A stretch of 64,000 nucleotides of DNA from Pseudoalteromonas sp. MM1 (GCF_030296835.1 NZ_AP027922.1:310001-374000); one strand, 5' to 3'; shown: positions 9,575-19,759, numbered from the stretch's first letter. The notes: generated from the letters alone by a model not told the origin. Program-made: numbers and translations.

Positions 9575-9838
9575 CTACTCGGCGTTATTTTTAGCATTTA
9601 GTTGTTGCTCTAGTAACGCAACTTTTGCTTCAAGCTCAGTGAGTTTCTCACGAGTACGAATAAGTACTTGGCTTTGCACATCAAATTCTTCGCGGCTAAC
9701 AAAGTCCATTTCAGCCAGCTTATTTTGTAAAACTTGTTTGGTTTTACCTTCCAGTGTATCTGCTAGGTTTTTTACACCTTGCGGCATGTTATTAGTGATT
9801 TGCTTAGCAATTTCTTCAAGTTTTGCTGGATTGATCAT
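9575..9838 (-). CDS. ubiK: Ubiquinone biosynthesis accessory factor UbiK
   Basis: An 87-residue protein of the BMFP/YqiC family. It starts MINPAKLEEIAKQI, has a central amphipathic region with MPQGVKNLADTLEGKTKQVL, and a C-terminal coiled coil (SREEFDVQSQVLIRTREKLTELEAKVALLEQQL, residues about 48-80). UbiK is an accessory factor for aerobic ubiquinone synthesis, thought to link the Ubi complex to membrane lipid through UbiJ. It is divergent from rep. A 133-codon frame on the opposite strand over the same DNA has no family signature and is a shadow. Confidence 0.93.
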   Translation of the reverse strand: MINPAKLEEIAKQITNNMPQGVKNLADTLEGKTKQVLQNKLAEMDFVSREEFDVQSQVLIRTREKLTELEAKVALLEQQLNAKNNAE

Positions 9839-9999
9839 AATCGTCCCTTGCTGTTGCCCTAAAATGATAATGACTAATATTACCTTATACCTAAGGTATT
9901 TAATACATGATCACCCCAATGGAATTAATTAATCTAATGGCTATGCCTGTATCTGCGGTTACGGTAAAATTAGCTGCCTTTTAAAACTCCATGGTCGTT

Positions 10000-12018
10000 A
10001 TGAAACTCAATCCAAAACAAGATGAAGCAGTAAAATATATTAGTGGTCCGTGTTTAGTACTCGCGGGTGCAGGCTCAGGTAAAACGCGTGTAATCACTAA
10101 CAAAATTGCTTATTTGGTGCAAAAGTGCGAGTACAAAGCACGTAATATTGCGGCGGTAACGTTTACCAATAAAGCGGCCAAAGAGATGCGTGAGCGTGTA
10201 TTGCAAACGCTTAATAAGCAAGAGGCAAAAGGATTATGGGTATCAACCTTTCATACCCTTGGGCTTGAAATAATAAAAAAAGAACTTAAAACGCTTGGTT
10301 TTAAAGAGGGTTTTTCACTGTTTGATGACCAAGATACTAACCAGTTACTAGGTGAGCTAACCGAAGACGAGCTTAAAAAAGACAAAGACCTACTTAATCT
10401 ATTAAAAATGCAAATAGGCAGCTGGAAAAACGAATTAATTTTGCCAGAGCAAGCTATACGCGAAGCGCGCGATGCACAAAAGGCGTTATTTGCGCAGCTT
10501 TACGCGCGTTATCAAAATCAGTTGCGAGCGTATAATGCACTGGATTTTGACGATTTAATTATGATCCCAACCTTATTACTTAGTAGCAATGCCACCTCAC
10601 GAGAGCGCTGGCAACAGCGATTTAGGTATTTGCTGGTGGATGAATATCAAGATACCAATACCAGCCAATACCAGCTTGTTAAGTTATTAGTAGGCGAGCG
10701 AGCGCGTTTTACTGTGGTAGGGGATGATGACCAATCTATTTATTCGTGGCGCGGAGCTCGCCCCCAAAACTTGGTACTGTTAGGTAAAGATTACCCAGGC
10801 CTAAGACTCATAAAGCTTGAGCAAAACTACCGCAGTGCCCAGCGTATCCTTAAAGCAGCAAATATTTTAATTGCCAATAACCCGCACGATATCGAAAAAA
10901 AGCTATTTAGTGAGCTTGGCTACGGCGAGCCAATTAAAGTGATTGGCTGCAGGGATGAAGAGCATGAGTGCGAGCGAGTGGTTGCTGAAATAATTTCGCA
11001 TAAATTTATGAAGCGCACCAGCTATAAAGATTACGCTATTTTGTATCGCGGTAATCACCAGGCACGCGGTTTTGAAAAATCATTAATGAGTAACCGTATA
11101 CCCTATAAAATTAGTGGGGGTATGTCGTTTTTTTCGCGTTCAGAAATTAAAGATATTATGGCGTATTTACGCTTACTGGTTAACCAAGACGACGATAATG
11201 CTTTTTTACGCATTGTTAATACGCCGCGTCGCGAAATAGGCACAGTCACGCTTGAAAAGCTTGGAACGCTTGCAAACGAAAAGCACCAAAGTTTATTTGC
11301 CACTTGTTTTGATAACGATTTAGGCTACCGACTTAAAGGCCGTGGCTTAAATGCGCTTTCGGGATTTGCACGTTGGGTTGTTGAACTTTCAGATAACGCA
11401 GTGCGTAGCGATACACTTGAAGCAGTAAAAGACTTAGTTCGTAACATTAACTACGAAGCGTACTTATATGAGTCATCGCCAAGTGCTAAAGCGGCAGAAA
11501 TGCGCATGAAAAACGTCTCTGAGCTGTATCGTTGGATCACTGATATGCTCACAGGCGATGCCGATAACGAACCGATGACCTTGCCTGAAGTGGTCAGCAA
11601 ATTAACGCTTCGCGATATGCTAGAGCGTAACGAGGAAGAGGATGAGTCTGATGCGGTACAGTTACTCACTTTGCATGCATCTAAAGGTTTAGAATATCCG
11701 TACGTGTTTATGGTCGGTATGGAAGAGGGGTTATTGCCTCACCAAGTAAGTATTGACGAAGAAAACGTAGATGAAGAGCGCCGTTTAGCATACGTAGGGA
11801 TCACACGAGCCCAGCAAGAGCTGACCTTGACGTATGCAAAAATACGTCGTCAGTTTGGTGAAACCTCGCAAACAGAGCTAAGCCGCTTTGTGCAAGAGTT
11901 ACCACAAGATGACTTAGCGTTTGAAAACAAAAAAGCCCCCAGTTCGCAAGCTGAGCGCATGGAAAAAGGCCAAGCACGGGTTGCTAACTTAAGGGCGATG
12001 CTTAAAAAGCCTAGTTAA
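10000..12018 (+). CDS. rep: ATP-dependent DNA helicase Rep
   Basis: A 3'-5' superfamily 1A helicase that works with the replisome to displace bound proteins and aid fork restart. The 672-residue product aligns along its whole length with E. coli Rep. Motifs seen are Walker [21 protein letters not shown], the DEYQDTN box, [33 protein letters not shown] and VGITRAQ. ATG 10000 gives [11 protein letters not shown], matching the E. coli start; an in-frame ATG at 9991 adds three residues and cannot be excluded, as neither has a strong ribosome site. Its 3' end overlaps the convergent GGDEF gene by eight bases. Confidence 0.96.
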   Translation: MKLNPKQDEAVKYISGPCLVLAGAGSGKTRVITNKIAYLVQKCEYKARNIAAVTFTNKAAKEMRERVLQTLNKQEAKGLWVSTFHTLGLEIIKKELKTLGFKEGFSLFDDQDTNQLLGELTEDELKKDKDLLNLLKMQIGSWKNELILPEQAIREARDAQKALFAQLYARYQNQLRAYNALDFDDLIMIPTLLLSSNATSRERWQQRFRYLLVDEYQDTNTSQYQLVKLLVGERARFTVVGDDDQSIYSWRGARPQNLVLLGKDYPGLRLIKLEQNYRSAQRILKAANILIANNPHDIEKKLFSELGYGEPIKVIGCRDEEHECERVVAEIISHKFMKRTSYKDYAILYRGNHQARGFEKSLMSNRIPYKISGGMSFFSRSEIKDIMAYLRLLVNQDDDNAFLRIVNTPRREIGTVTLEKLGTLANEKHQSLFATCFDNDLGYRLKGRGLNALSGFARWVVELSDNAVRSDTLEAVKDLVRNINYEAYLYESSPSAKAAEMRMKNVSELYRWITDMLTGDADNEPMTLPEVVSKLTLRDMLERNEEEDESDAVQLLTLHASKGLEYPYVFMVGMEEGLLPHQVSIDEENVDEERRLAYVGITRAQQELTLTYAKIRRQFGETSQTELSRFVQELPQDDLAFENKKAPSSQAERMEKGQARVANLRAMLKKPS

Positions 12019-14584
12019 TAAACTGCGCGGCGTTGTTATTAGCCGCTACTGGCTCCGATAAGCCTTGCTGCTTAGCAACAAATAAGTTTAGTCCGTATTT
12101 ATCAAGCAAGGCTCTAAAGTTGAGTATAGAAGGTCCTTTGGCTATTACTTTTATGCCTTTAAGCTGAGTGATTGCTAATACGCCTTGTAATTGTAAGTTA
12201 AAGCTTTCTTGTTGCAGTACGCGTTTACTAAATGTTGAGCTAAGTAGTACATAATCGAAGTTGATGTCGGTCAGTGCATTTAGCTCACAACGATCTTTTG
12301 CAAAGTTATTTAAGCCAATGCTGTAGCCAAACTGTGAGAGCTTTTTAAGGTTCTCTAGCTGACTGGCACAGGCATAACGTATTTCTTGGTCATCAAACAA
12401 TAAACACAGTTGGCTTTGCCCCTGCAGTTTACTTAATACCTCAGTAAATAAATTAAATTTAAGCGCTTCTAAAAGTAACCCTGAGCATGGCAATAATATC
12501 ATTGCCACATTTGCTGCTAAGCCATGGGCGTAGGCGTGTTGTAATAGCTCTAATTCAACCTGTAGGTGCTGCTCTTTGTCGATTGCAAACTTTTTTAGTA
12601 TATCAAAACTGGTACAGCCTAATATAGGGTGTTCACCAAATGCTTCAAATAGTGATTCGGGTTGCTGTTGCTCATCAAGGTTTATAATATCTGCGCTTCT
12701 AAAGCTCATCGGGAGTGAATCAAGGTGGTGCTGTGCTGGAGATTCTGTACTTGTTAGTGTTTGCGTTAATAGTGGGTGGAAAAGCTCATACCGGTCACGC
12801 CCTGCATTTTTAGCATAATACATAGCAGCGTCGGCATCACGAATAATTTCATCGGTATGTTGATAGCTCGAATTTGAGTACGTTATACCAATACTTGCAC
12901 CACTTTGAATACAGGTACCTTTACTGCAAAAGGGTTTTTTCATTATATTAATAATACGATTAGCCACATCTTCTGCTTGTTGTAGCTCTGTTAAGTGAGT
13001 GAGCAAAATTACAAATTCATCACCACCAAGTCGAGCGAGTAAATCGTGTTCGCGAATACAATGGGAAAATAAATCAGCCACACTTATTAAAAATTGATCA
13101 CCAGCTTGATGGCCTAATTGATCGTTTATATCTTTAAACTTATCTAAATCAATAAATAAAACAGCAAAGTGATGTTCAGGAAAACGATGGTAATGCTGCA
13201 GTGTTTTTTCTAGCTGGGTTAAAAACAGGCTGCGATTAGGGAGGCCCGTTAATGAGTCATGATGTGCATCATGATAAAGTTGCTGTTCTACTTTTTCGCG
13301 TTCATCAATTTGCATCTGTAAATGTAGGTTAGCTTGTTGCAGCGCTTTTGTTTTTTCGTTAACTCTATACTCTAACTCCTGATGGCTAGACTTAAGTGCT
13401 TGGGTGGCTAGCTTTGTTTGTAAAACCGTGGCAATTTGATGCGATACAAATGTAATAAGCTCACAGTCATCTTTGCTAAAAATATGATTATCATTATACG
13501 CTTGGCATGCAATTAAGCCGATAACCCCCTGCGATGTTTTAAGCGGTGCCCCTAACCAGCTGGTAGCCATTTGTTCTTCTGGAATAGGTTTATTACGCTG
13601 CACTTGGCCGCTTTCTAATAGTTCTTTGGCTCTACTGGGATGAATAAGTTGAGTTTGTTCGCTACTAATAACCAGTTCGCTATAACCTTTTGCAAACTGC
13701 CTAGGCTCGGTGTTGTCTTTAAATTCATCCACACAGTACGGGAAGCTAATCCAACCAGTCTTTTTGTTATAAAGTGCAATGTATAAGTTTTCTGCGTATG
13801 TAATGGTTTTTATTATTTGATGAATTTTTACATAGGCATCATCTAAGTTTTGCGCTTGCGTTGCCAACTCCGATATTTTAAACAAAATTTGTTGGCGTTG
13901 TAGTGCGCGTTTTCGTTGTTCAATTTCTAGATTTAACGCATCATTACTTTGTGTAAGTGCACGGGTACGAATTTTTACTTCCGATTCTAGTAACTCCCTT
14001 TTTTTAACCCGCTCTATGGCTGTCGCTAAATATAAAGACATAACTTCAAGCAAATGCACTTGCTGGCTGCTGTAATCCTGGTGTTTATCGTAACTTTGTG
14101 CAGCAAGTACGCCAATAATATTTTGTTCTTGATAGATAGGGACACCAACCCAATACTCAGCAGGGGAGCCAAGTGCTTTAAATAAACCGTTTTGTGCAGC
14201 GCTTTGCATCTCTTGTTTGGTAAAACAGGTGGTTTTGCCAAGCTTATAAACGTAGCCTGTAGCGCCTTCTTCAAAACTATTATCTTGATTGAGGGCGACT
14301 GATATACCATCTTTTTCATCGCAAAAATAAGAAAGTTCAAGGGCTTGAGTATATTGATTGGCAAGCACCACATAAAAGCTTTTGCTAGGCAGGTATGCTT
14401 GTAAAATGTCATGGATAGCGGGGTAAAGTAAGGTTAATTCGGCAACAGAACTTGCCTGCTCTGATAGCTGGATCAGGGCATTTTGTAGGTGGTGAGATTG
14501 CTTATACTTTTCTAATAGCGCTTTAAGACGTTTATTTTGGTGCGCTAGTTTACTTAGGTCAGCGGGCTTATCTTCCAATGACAT
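12011..14584 (-). CDS. GAF-GAF-GGDEF diguanylate cyclase with a degenerate EAL-like domain
   Basis: An 857-residue cytoplasmic signalling protein with no signal peptide or membrane helix. Order: N-terminal coiled coil (about 1-45), GAF (about 46-195), coiled coil, second GAF (about 235-390), coiled coil (395-435), GGDEF (about 440-600) and an EAL-like fold (about 640-850). The GGDEF domain looks active: GGDEF at 520-524, with an RxxD inhibition site (R511-D514) five residues before. The C-terminal domain lacks the EAL motif. The positions of DDFG and KID are replaced by LNNFAKD and LLSS, and EGVE reads KGPS, so phosphodiesterase activity is unlikely. The GAF ligands are unknown. Confidence 0.85.
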   Translation of the reverse strand: MSLEDKPADLSKLAHQNKRLKALLEKYKQSHHLQNALIQLSEQASSVAELTLLYPAIHDILQAYLPSKSFYVVLANQYTQALELSYFCDEKDGISVALNQDNSFEEGATGYVYKLGKTTCFTKQEMQSAAQNGLFKALGSPAEYWVGVPIYQEQNIIGVLAAQSYDKHQDYSSQQVHLLEVMSLYLATAIERVKKRELLESEVKIRTRALTQSNDALNLEIEQRKRALQRQQILFKISELATQAQNLDDAYVKIHQIIKTITYAENLYIALYNKKTGWISFPYCVDEFKDNTEPRQFAKGYSELVISSEQTQLIHPSRAKELLESGQVQRNKPIPEEQMATSWLGAPLKTSQGVIGLIACQAYNDNHIFSKDDCELITFVSHQIATVLQTKLATQALKSSHQELEYRVNEKTKALQQANLHLQMQIDEREKVEQQLYHDAHHDSLTGLPNRSLFLTQLEKTLQHYHRFPEHHFAVLFIDLDKFKDINDQLGHQAGDQFLISVADLFSHCIREHDLLARLGGDEFVILLTHLTELQQAEDVANRIINIMKKPFCSKGTCIQSGASIGITYSNSSYQHTDEIIRDADAAMYYAKNAGRDRYELFHPLLTQTLTSTESPAQHHLDSLPMSFRSADIINLDEQQQPESLFEAFGEHPILGCTSFDILKKFAIDKEQHLQVELELLQHAYAHGLAANVAMILLPCSGLLLEALKFNLFTEVLSKLQGQSQLCLLFDDQEIRYACASQLENLKKLSQFGYSIGLNNFAKDRCELNALTDINFDYVLLSSTFSKRVLQQESFNLQLQGVLAITQLKGIKVIAKGPSILNFRALLDKYGLNLFVAKQQGLSEPVAANNNAAQFIN

Positions 14585-14697
14585 GAATCATATTATTTTA
14601 TTATTGTATGTTTATTAAACGTATAATTTCACTTTTAGTTGCGATCGTCAAGTAACTAATGCCCTTAAACAGCAACTAAAAATTAGTGCAGAAATAA

Positions 14698-14727
14698 AAA
14701 AAGGCCTATTAAAAAATAGACCTTTTT
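14698..14727 (-). terminator. Terminator after the cytochrome c5 gene
   Basis: Stem AAAAAGGCCTATT / AATAGACCTTTTT with one mismatch and A/T tracts on both sides, just past the stop of the minus-strand cytochrome gene and before the GGDEF gene's promoter region. Confidence 0.7.
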
Positions 14728-14764
14728 AAAATTAATCACCTGATTTATCAGAGGGTTAATTAAA

Positions 14765-15160
14765 TTATTTAGCTGTCATGAAATCAATGGCTGCGCTAAT
14801 TTCATCATCAGAACAATCCATACATGTTCCTTTTGGCGGCATCGCATTAAAACCGTTGATGGCGTGCTCTAGCAGCACATCTTTACCTTTAGCGATACGC
14901 GGTGCCCAGTCATCAGCTGATTTAGGTGCACCTAGTGCGCCAGTACCGTGACAGGCAAAACATGCGCCTTGGTACACTTGCTCACCAGAGCGAGGGCCAG
15001 TAGGCGCTGCGGCTGCAGCAGCTTTCTCACCTTCAAGATAAACAGCGCCAACTGGTGCTAAACGTTTTTTAATCGCATCTTCAGTCATAGAGTTATCATA
15101 TGGCTGTGCGTATGCGGTGGTTGCTAGCACTAGTAATGCTGCAGCTGATAGTTTTTTCAT
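14765..15160 (-). CDS. Cytochrome c5
   Basis: A 131-residue periplasmic monohaem cytochrome. It has a signal peptide (cleavage after about residue 18, TTAYA-QP), an Ala/Pro-rich linker and one haem site, C67-FA-C70-H71. Met107 in NAMPPKG is the likely axial ligand. The extra pair C113/C116 (CMDC) is the disulfide that marks cytochrome c5. The family carries electrons from the bc1 complex to terminal oxidases or, in some marine bacteria, to denitrification enzymes. A near-consensus FNR-like palindrome lies 20-34 bases upstream of the start. Confidence 0.9.
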   Translation of the reverse strand: MKKLSAAALLVLATTAYAQPYDNSMTEDAIKKRLAPVGAVYLEGEKAAAAAAPTGPRSGEQVYQGACFACHGTGALGAPKSADDWAPRIAKGKDVLLEHAINGFNAMPPKGTCMDCSDDEISAAIDFMTAK

Positions 15161-15180
15161 TTTGCCTTGCTCACTTCGAT

Positions 15181-15199
15181 TTGAACGTGATCAATCACG
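15181..15199 (-). promoter_or_regulatory. FNR-like palindrome upstream of cytochrome c5
   Basis: TTGAACGTGATCAA at 15181-15194 matches the FNR consensus (TTGAT-N4-ATCAA) at nine of ten positions, and overlaps a second palindrome CGTGAT-CA-ATCACG (15186-15199). Its centre is only about 27 bases before the start codon, so if used it would more likely repress than activate. It could be a chance match. Confidence 0.35.
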
Positions 15200-15364
15200 A
15201 TTATAGATGACGGAAATTAAACCGATTATACCTTTGTGTAACAATTTATAAAACGCCCACTGGTGTTTTTATCAATAAAATTGGCTAATTTTTGCGTTAG
15301 CGCAATAAAATAGATGTTTGCGGTTAATCAAATATTTATAATCGGTGGCTTAGTAAATCACTAT

Positions 15365-16012
15365 TTAAGCTAATGCTAGTACGTTTTTAACCAGTTTTTC
15401 GATCCCCACATCGGCATCTAAAATAGACTGCGCCAGCATATAGGCAGGGGTAGTAACGAGTTTATTGTCCTCATCAACCACAATGTCATCAACAGCACAG
15501 GCTGCATGAGTAGAGCCTAGCTGGGTTAAAGCGCTCGCGGTTTGTTCATCATTACCTATGGTTAAAGTAGCATGGGGGTATATAAACGGAATTAACGCCG
15601 GTGCAATACACATGTAGCCAGCCGCTTTTTGGGCATTGGCAAATTGTTTACAGGCCTCTAATACTAGGTCGTTTATTTGCGCATCAGCACCTTTAACAGC
15701 AAAGTCACATAAGTTTTTAGCGGCGCCAAATCCGCCAGGTATAATTAACGCATCAAATTCAGATGCCTTTAATTCGCTTAATGATTTTATATCACCACGG
15801 GCAATACGTGCTGCCTCAGTGAGTACATTACGGTTGCTTGGCATTTCTTCACCAGTGAGGTGATTAATAGTGTGAAGTTGTTCTATATCAGGAGCAAAAC
15901 ATTGATATGCGGCACCGTTTTTAGCAATGTGCAGCAATGTTAATACTGCTTCGTTTATTTCACTGCCATCGTACACACCACAGCCGGCTAATATTACAGC
16001 TATCTTTTTCAT
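15365..16012 (-). CDS. elbB: Isoprenoid biosynthesis glyoxalase ElbB
   Basis: A 215-residue DJ-1/PfpI superfamily protein close in length to E. coli ElbB (217). It begins MKKIAVILAGCGVYDGSE and has the PGGFGAAKNL loop and the nucleophile-elbow cysteine in GYMCIAP. E. coli ElbB has weak glyoxalase III activity and has been linked to isoprenoid synthesis; its physiological role is unsettled. The start is set at 16012 because AAGGAG lies about nine bases upstream; the frame runs open further, to 16081, without support. Confidence 0.9.
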   Translation of the reverse strand: MKKIAVILAGCGVYDGSEINEAVLTLLHIAKNGAAYQCFAPDIEQLHTINHLTGEEMPSNRNVLTEAARIARGDIKSLSELKASEFDALIIPGGFGAAKNLCDFAVKGADAQINDLVLEACKQFANAQKAAGYMCIAPALIPFIYPHATLTIGNDEQTASALTQLGSTHAACAVDDIVVDEDNKLVTTPAYMLAQSILDADVGIEKLVKNVLALA

Positions 16013-16536
16013 GCTTTTGTGCTCCTTAAGTATTTTAAATAAGTAGTTTGGGTGAAGTTTAACACGGGGCAAAACACACACTAAAATAATTTTTTAGCTT
16101 AAAAAGTATTCGCAGTGCAAGTTGTATTGCGGTTTATGCCATTTTTGCCAGTGTGCTTATAAAAAAAATTATAAAGGATCGCTATGATCTTTGATCCATT
16201 ATGCTAGAATACTCCTCCGGTTATTTAAATGGATACAAATAACTCAAGTGACTAACAGCGGATGTATCAGTTAGAAAACCTTTTTCCACATTGGTTTTAA
16301 AATAATAAAAAAAGAACCTCGTATTATCTTTTTTAAACAAAACAAGCAGTTATTTATTTTTCTAAGCATATTATTATGTATTGGAGGAATAGCTCGTGGC
16401 TGTTATCTACAAAGTTATCCACAGGTTGCTCTGCAATAATTATGGTTACTAAGCGTAATTCACTGTCGTTTTATTCATAACCTTATGGCATGCTTGTAAT
16501 AATATTACTTTTTTGTATTTAGGATCCAAATTCACC
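16013..16536 (+). promoter_or_regulatory. polA upstream region with DnaA boxes and clustered GATC sites
   Basis: A 524-base stretch without a gene. It holds one perfect DnaA box, TTATCCACA at 16415-16423, preceded 12 bases earlier by TTATCTACA (16403-16411, one mismatch). A further box TTTTCCACA lies at 16282-16290, and all three face the same way. Three GATC sites fall within 20 bases at 16177-16196, and the flanks are very AT-rich. These are the ingredients of DnaA-controlled promoters and, in part, of replication origins. I read it as a DnaA-responsive polA promoter region; too few boxes are visible to call an origin. Confidence 0.55.
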
Positions 16537-19266
16537 ATGGCTCAGATCCCCGAAAACCCGCTAATTTTAGTTGATGGCTCATCATATTTATTTCGCGCTT
16601 ACCATTCTCCACCGCACCTAACCAATTCTAAAGGTGAAGCAACAGGTGCTATTTATGGCGTGGTAAACATGCTTAAAAGTTTGATCAAACAATATGATCC
16701 GAGCCACATGGTGGTGGTGTTTGATGCCAAAGGCAAAACGTTCAGAAACGACATGTATAGCGAGTATAAAGCTAATCGTCCGCCAATGCCTGACGATTTA
16801 CGAACGCAAATAGCGCCATTACACAGCATTATTAAAGCAATGGGCTTTCCGCTAATTAGTATTGAAGGTGTTGAAGCCGATGATGTTATTGGTACGTTTT
16901 CGCGTATAGCGACTGAGCAAAAGCGCCATGTATTGGTTTCTACAGGCGATAAAGACATGGCTCAGCTAGTTAACGAGCATGTGACGCTAATAAACACCAT
17001 GACCGACAGCATTTCAGATCCTCAAACTGTTGTTGAAAAATTTGGTGTGGGTCCTGAGCTAATTATCGACTATTTAGCGTTAATGGGTGATAAGGTTGAT
17101 AACATCCCAGGTGTTGAAGGGTGTGGACCTAAAACAGCTGTTAAATGGCTGCAAAAATATGGATCGCTCCAAGGTGTCATTGATAATGCCGGCGACATTA
17201 AAGGCAAGATTGGTGAAAAGCTAGCAAATGCTCTTGATCACCTACCACTTAGTTATGAGCTTGCCACCATTAAATGTGATGTTGAGGTAGAGTCAGACCT
17301 AGATACCTTTAAATTACAAGAGCCAAATAAAGATGAGCTGATTACACTGTATGGTGAGTGTGAGTTCCGCCGCTGGTTAGCTGAGCTACTTGATAATCCA
17401 AAAGATGCAGAAAAAGCAGTGCCTACACAAGCAAATGAGCTGCCACAAGTAGAAGACGCTCATTATGAAACTATTTTAAGCGAGTCACAGTTTGATGCGC
17501 TTATAGAGCAGTTAAATAACGCTGAGTTATTTGCCTTTGATACCGAAACAACCAGCCTTGATTACATGCAAGCGCAGTTAGTAGGTATGAGCTTTGCTGT
17601 AAAAGCAGGCGAAGCAGCTTACTTACCTATTGCACACGACTACCCGGGTGCACCAGAGCAATTAAGCCTTGAATATGTAATGCAAAAGCTTGGGCCAATC
17701 CTCGCCGATGCTAACAAAGCTAAAGTAGGGCAAAACCTAAAGTACGATAAGAGCGTACTGGCTAATGCAGGCTATGAGCTCAATGGCATTAAGTTTGATA
17801 CTATGCTTGAGTCGTACGTATTTAATAGCGTGGGCACTCGCCATGACATGGATTCATTAGCACTTAAGTACTTAGGCCATAAAAACATTAGCTTTGAAGA
17901 TATTGCCGGCAAAGGGAAAAAGCAGCTTACCTTTAATCAAATTGAGCTTGAGCAAGCTGCGCCTTATGCCGCAGAAGATGCCGATATTACACTGCGTTTA
18001 CACCAAGTACTTTGGCCAAAATTAGAAGCTGATGAGAAATTAAAGTCAGTATTTGAAACCATAGAAATGCCATTAGTGAATGTTATTTCTGATATTGAAC
18101 GTACCGGCGTAGCAATTGATAGCAACATGCTGGCGGCGCACAGCCAGCGTTTAGGCGAGCGCTTACTTGAACTTGAAAAAGAAGCGTTTGAGATAGCGGG
18201 CGAACCATTTAACCTAAGTTCGCCAAAACAGCTGCAAGTACTTTTATTTGAAAAACTTGAGCTGCCAGTCATTAAAAAAACACCTAAAGGTGCGCCTTCA
18301 ACGGCTGAAGAAGTATTACAAGAACTTGCCCATGACTATCCATTGCCTAAGGTGATTATTGAGCACCGTGGCTTGTCTAAGCTTAAATCAACCTATACCG
18401 ATAAATTACCATTGATGGTTAATGAGAAAACACAGCGCGTGCATACTTCTTATCATCAGGCTGTTACGGCTACAGGTCGTTTGAGTTCTACCGATCCTAA
18501 TTTACAAAATATTCCTATTCGCTCAGAAGAAGGGCGCCGTATACGTGAGGCATTTGTAGCGGCACCAGGTTATAAAATTGTGGCGGCCGATTATAGCCAA
18601 ATTGAGTTGCGTATTATGGCGCACTTATCGCAAGACAAAGGACTACTAAATGCCTTTGCAAACGGTTTAGATGTTCACAGTGCCACCGCTGCTGAAGTAT
18701 TTGGTGTTGAGCTTGATGAGGTAACCACAGATATGCGCCGTAAAGCGAAAGCAGTAAACTTTGGTTTAATTTATGGGATGTCAGCCTTTGGTTTAGCGCG
18801 TCAACTTGATGTGCCACGCCACGAAGCGCAGCACTACATAGATAAATACTTTGAGCGTTTCCCTGGGGTACTTGAGTACATGGAAACAACGCGTGAGAAA
18901 GCGGCTGAAAACGGGTACGTAGAAACTATTTTTGGCCGTCGTTTACACTTACCAGAAATTAATGCACGTAATGGAGCTCGTCGTAAAGGCGCCGAACGTG
19001 CAGCAATCAATGCACCAATGCAAGGCACAGCTGCTGATATTATTAAAAAAGCAATGCTGAGCGTGCATAGCTGGGTTAATGAGCAAGCCCCTAATACCAT
19101 TAAATTACTTATGCAAGTACACGATGAGTTGGTTTTTGAGATTAAAACTGATTGTGCTCAAGCATATACAAAGCAAATTTGTGAGTTAATGTCGCAAGCG
19201 GCTAGCTTAGATGTCCCTTTGATTGTAGAAGCTGACGAAGGTGAAAACTGGGAACAAGCCCATTAA
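16537..19266 (+). CDS. polA: DNA polymerase I
   Basis: Repair and Okazaki-fragment polymerase. The 909 residues carry three domains: the 5'-3' exonuclease (to about 300; VDGSSYLFRAYH, SGVEADD-type EGVEADDVIG, TGDKDMAQL), the 3'-5' proofreading domain (about 325-520; FDTETTSLD shows the catalytic Asp and Glu intact) and the polymerase domain (ADYSQIELRIMAHLS for motif A, RRKAKAVNFGLIYGMSAFG for the O helix, QVHDELVFE for motif C). ATG 16537 gives MAQIPENPLILVDGSSY, aligning with E. coli. An in-frame start at 16513 is rejected for lack of conservation. A terminator follows at 19289. Confidence 0.97.
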   Translation: MAQIPENPLILVDGSSYLFRAYHSPPHLTNSKGEATGAIYGVVNMLKSLIKQYDPSHMVVVFDAKGKTFRNDMYSEYKANRPPMPDDLRTQIAPLHSIIKAMGFPLISIEGVEADDVIGTFSRIATEQKRHVLVSTGDKDMAQLVNEHVTLINTMTDSISDPQTVVEKFGVGPELIIDYLALMGDKVDNIPGVEGCGPKTAVKWLQKYGSLQGVIDNAGDIKGKIGEKLANALDHLPLSYELATIKCDVEVESDLDTFKLQEPNKDELITLYGECEFRRWLAELLDNPKDAEKAVPTQANELPQVEDAHYETILSESQFDALIEQLNNAELFAFDTETTSLDYMQAQLVGMSFAVKAGEAAYLPIAHDYPGAPEQLSLEYVMQKLGPILADANKAKVGQNLKYDKSVLANAGYELNGIKFDTMLESYVFNSVGTRHDMDSLALKYLGHKNISFEDIAGKGKKQLTFNQIELEQAAPYAAEDADITLRLHQVLWPKLEADEKLKSVFETIEMPLVNVISDIERTGVAIDSNMLAAHSQRLGERLLELEKEAFEIAGEPFNLSSPKQLQVLLFEKLELPVIKKTPKGAPSTAEEVLQELAHDYPLPKVIIEHRGLSKLKSTYTDKLPLMVNEKTQRVHTSYHQAVTATGRLSSTDPNLQNIPIRSEEGRRIREAFVAAPGYKIVAADYSQIELRIMAHLSQDKGLLNAFANGLDVHSATAAEVFGVELDEVTTDMRRKAKAVNFGLIYGMSAFGLARQLDVPRHEAQHYIDKYFERFPGVLEYMETTREKAAENGYVETIFGRRLHLPEINARNGARRKGAERAAINAPMQGTAADIIKKAMLSVHSWVNEQAPNTIKLLMQVHDELVFEIKTDCAQAYTKQICELMSQAASLDVPLIVEADEGENWEQAH

Positions 19267-19288
19267 CCTAAAAACATACTTATAGTTC

Positions 19289-19311
19289 AAAAGCGCCGCA
19301 AGGCGCTTTTT
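19289..19311 (+). terminator. polA terminator
   Basis: AAAAGCGCC-GCAA-GGCGCTTTT: a nine-pair stem with a GCAA tetraloop and a T tail, 22 bases after the polA stop. Confidence 0.85.
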
Positions 19312-19544
19312 ATTGCCTCTAAATAGCGAATTTTTTACCTAGCTATCAACACGTTTTTCCAACCTCAACATTGACCACTTTATTAAGCGAATCGATATAA
19401 GTATTTCTAAGTGTAAACAAAGTTTAGTTAAAAGTAGGTTAAATTAAGCAACTATTTGTATTAAATAGTTATATGTTCGTCAATTCGAACTATTTTGGCG
19501 GAATATCATTGTATTTTTATGCGCGCTTTTGCTAAAGTGCGCCC

Positions 19545-19657
19545 GTCCTCATCCTGTAGGACATCCTGTTGATGATGCATCTGAAAAGGTGCAAAAAATT
19601 GATAGCTTCTCCCCAGTTTGCTATACCGACCTGCTTGTTTTAAGCAGGTCGTTTTTT
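19545..19657 (+). ncRNA. Candidate small RNA downstream of polA (spf position)
   Basis: No reading frame is supported, but the stretch is densely structured: GTCCT/AGGAC (19545-19562), GCATC/GGTGC (19577-19592), ATAGC/GCTAT (19602-19624) with an exposed loop containing TCTCCCC, then a strong terminator GACCTGCTT/AAGCAGGTC (19628-19650) with six T. An extended -10 (TGC-TAAAGT, 19530-19538) with TTGTAT 18 bases upstream would start transcription near 19545. The resulting RNA of about 110 nt is close to Spot 42 (109 nt), whose gene sits immediately after polA in E. coli and vibrios. I see no convincing sequence match to Spot 42. The alternative is a 5' leader of yceI with an attenuator. Confidence 0.6.
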
Positions 19658-19759
19658 CCTTTCAATTTCCTTTATTGTTTATTTTGAGTTGGTATGCATA
19701 TACCTCAAGTGATAGTATCGAAAGCGCTATTATTCTCATTTAAATTTAAGGAGTGCGTT

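Noticed and set aside
9531-9932. 133-codon plus-strand frame over ubiK
   Set aside because: Begins in a terminator, is Cys/Ser-rich and has no family resemblance; ubiK on the other strand is convincing.
16141-16536. Replication origin (oriC) upstream of polA
   Set aside because: Only one perfect and two weaker DnaA boxes, GATC sites limited to one short cluster, no set of AT-rich 13-mers, and no mnmG, mioC or dnaA neighbour. A polA control region explains it better.
19545-19657. Direct call of Spot 42 (spf)
   Set aside because: Position and length fit, but the conserved 5' part of Spot 42 as I know it is not recognisable, so I left the gene name out.
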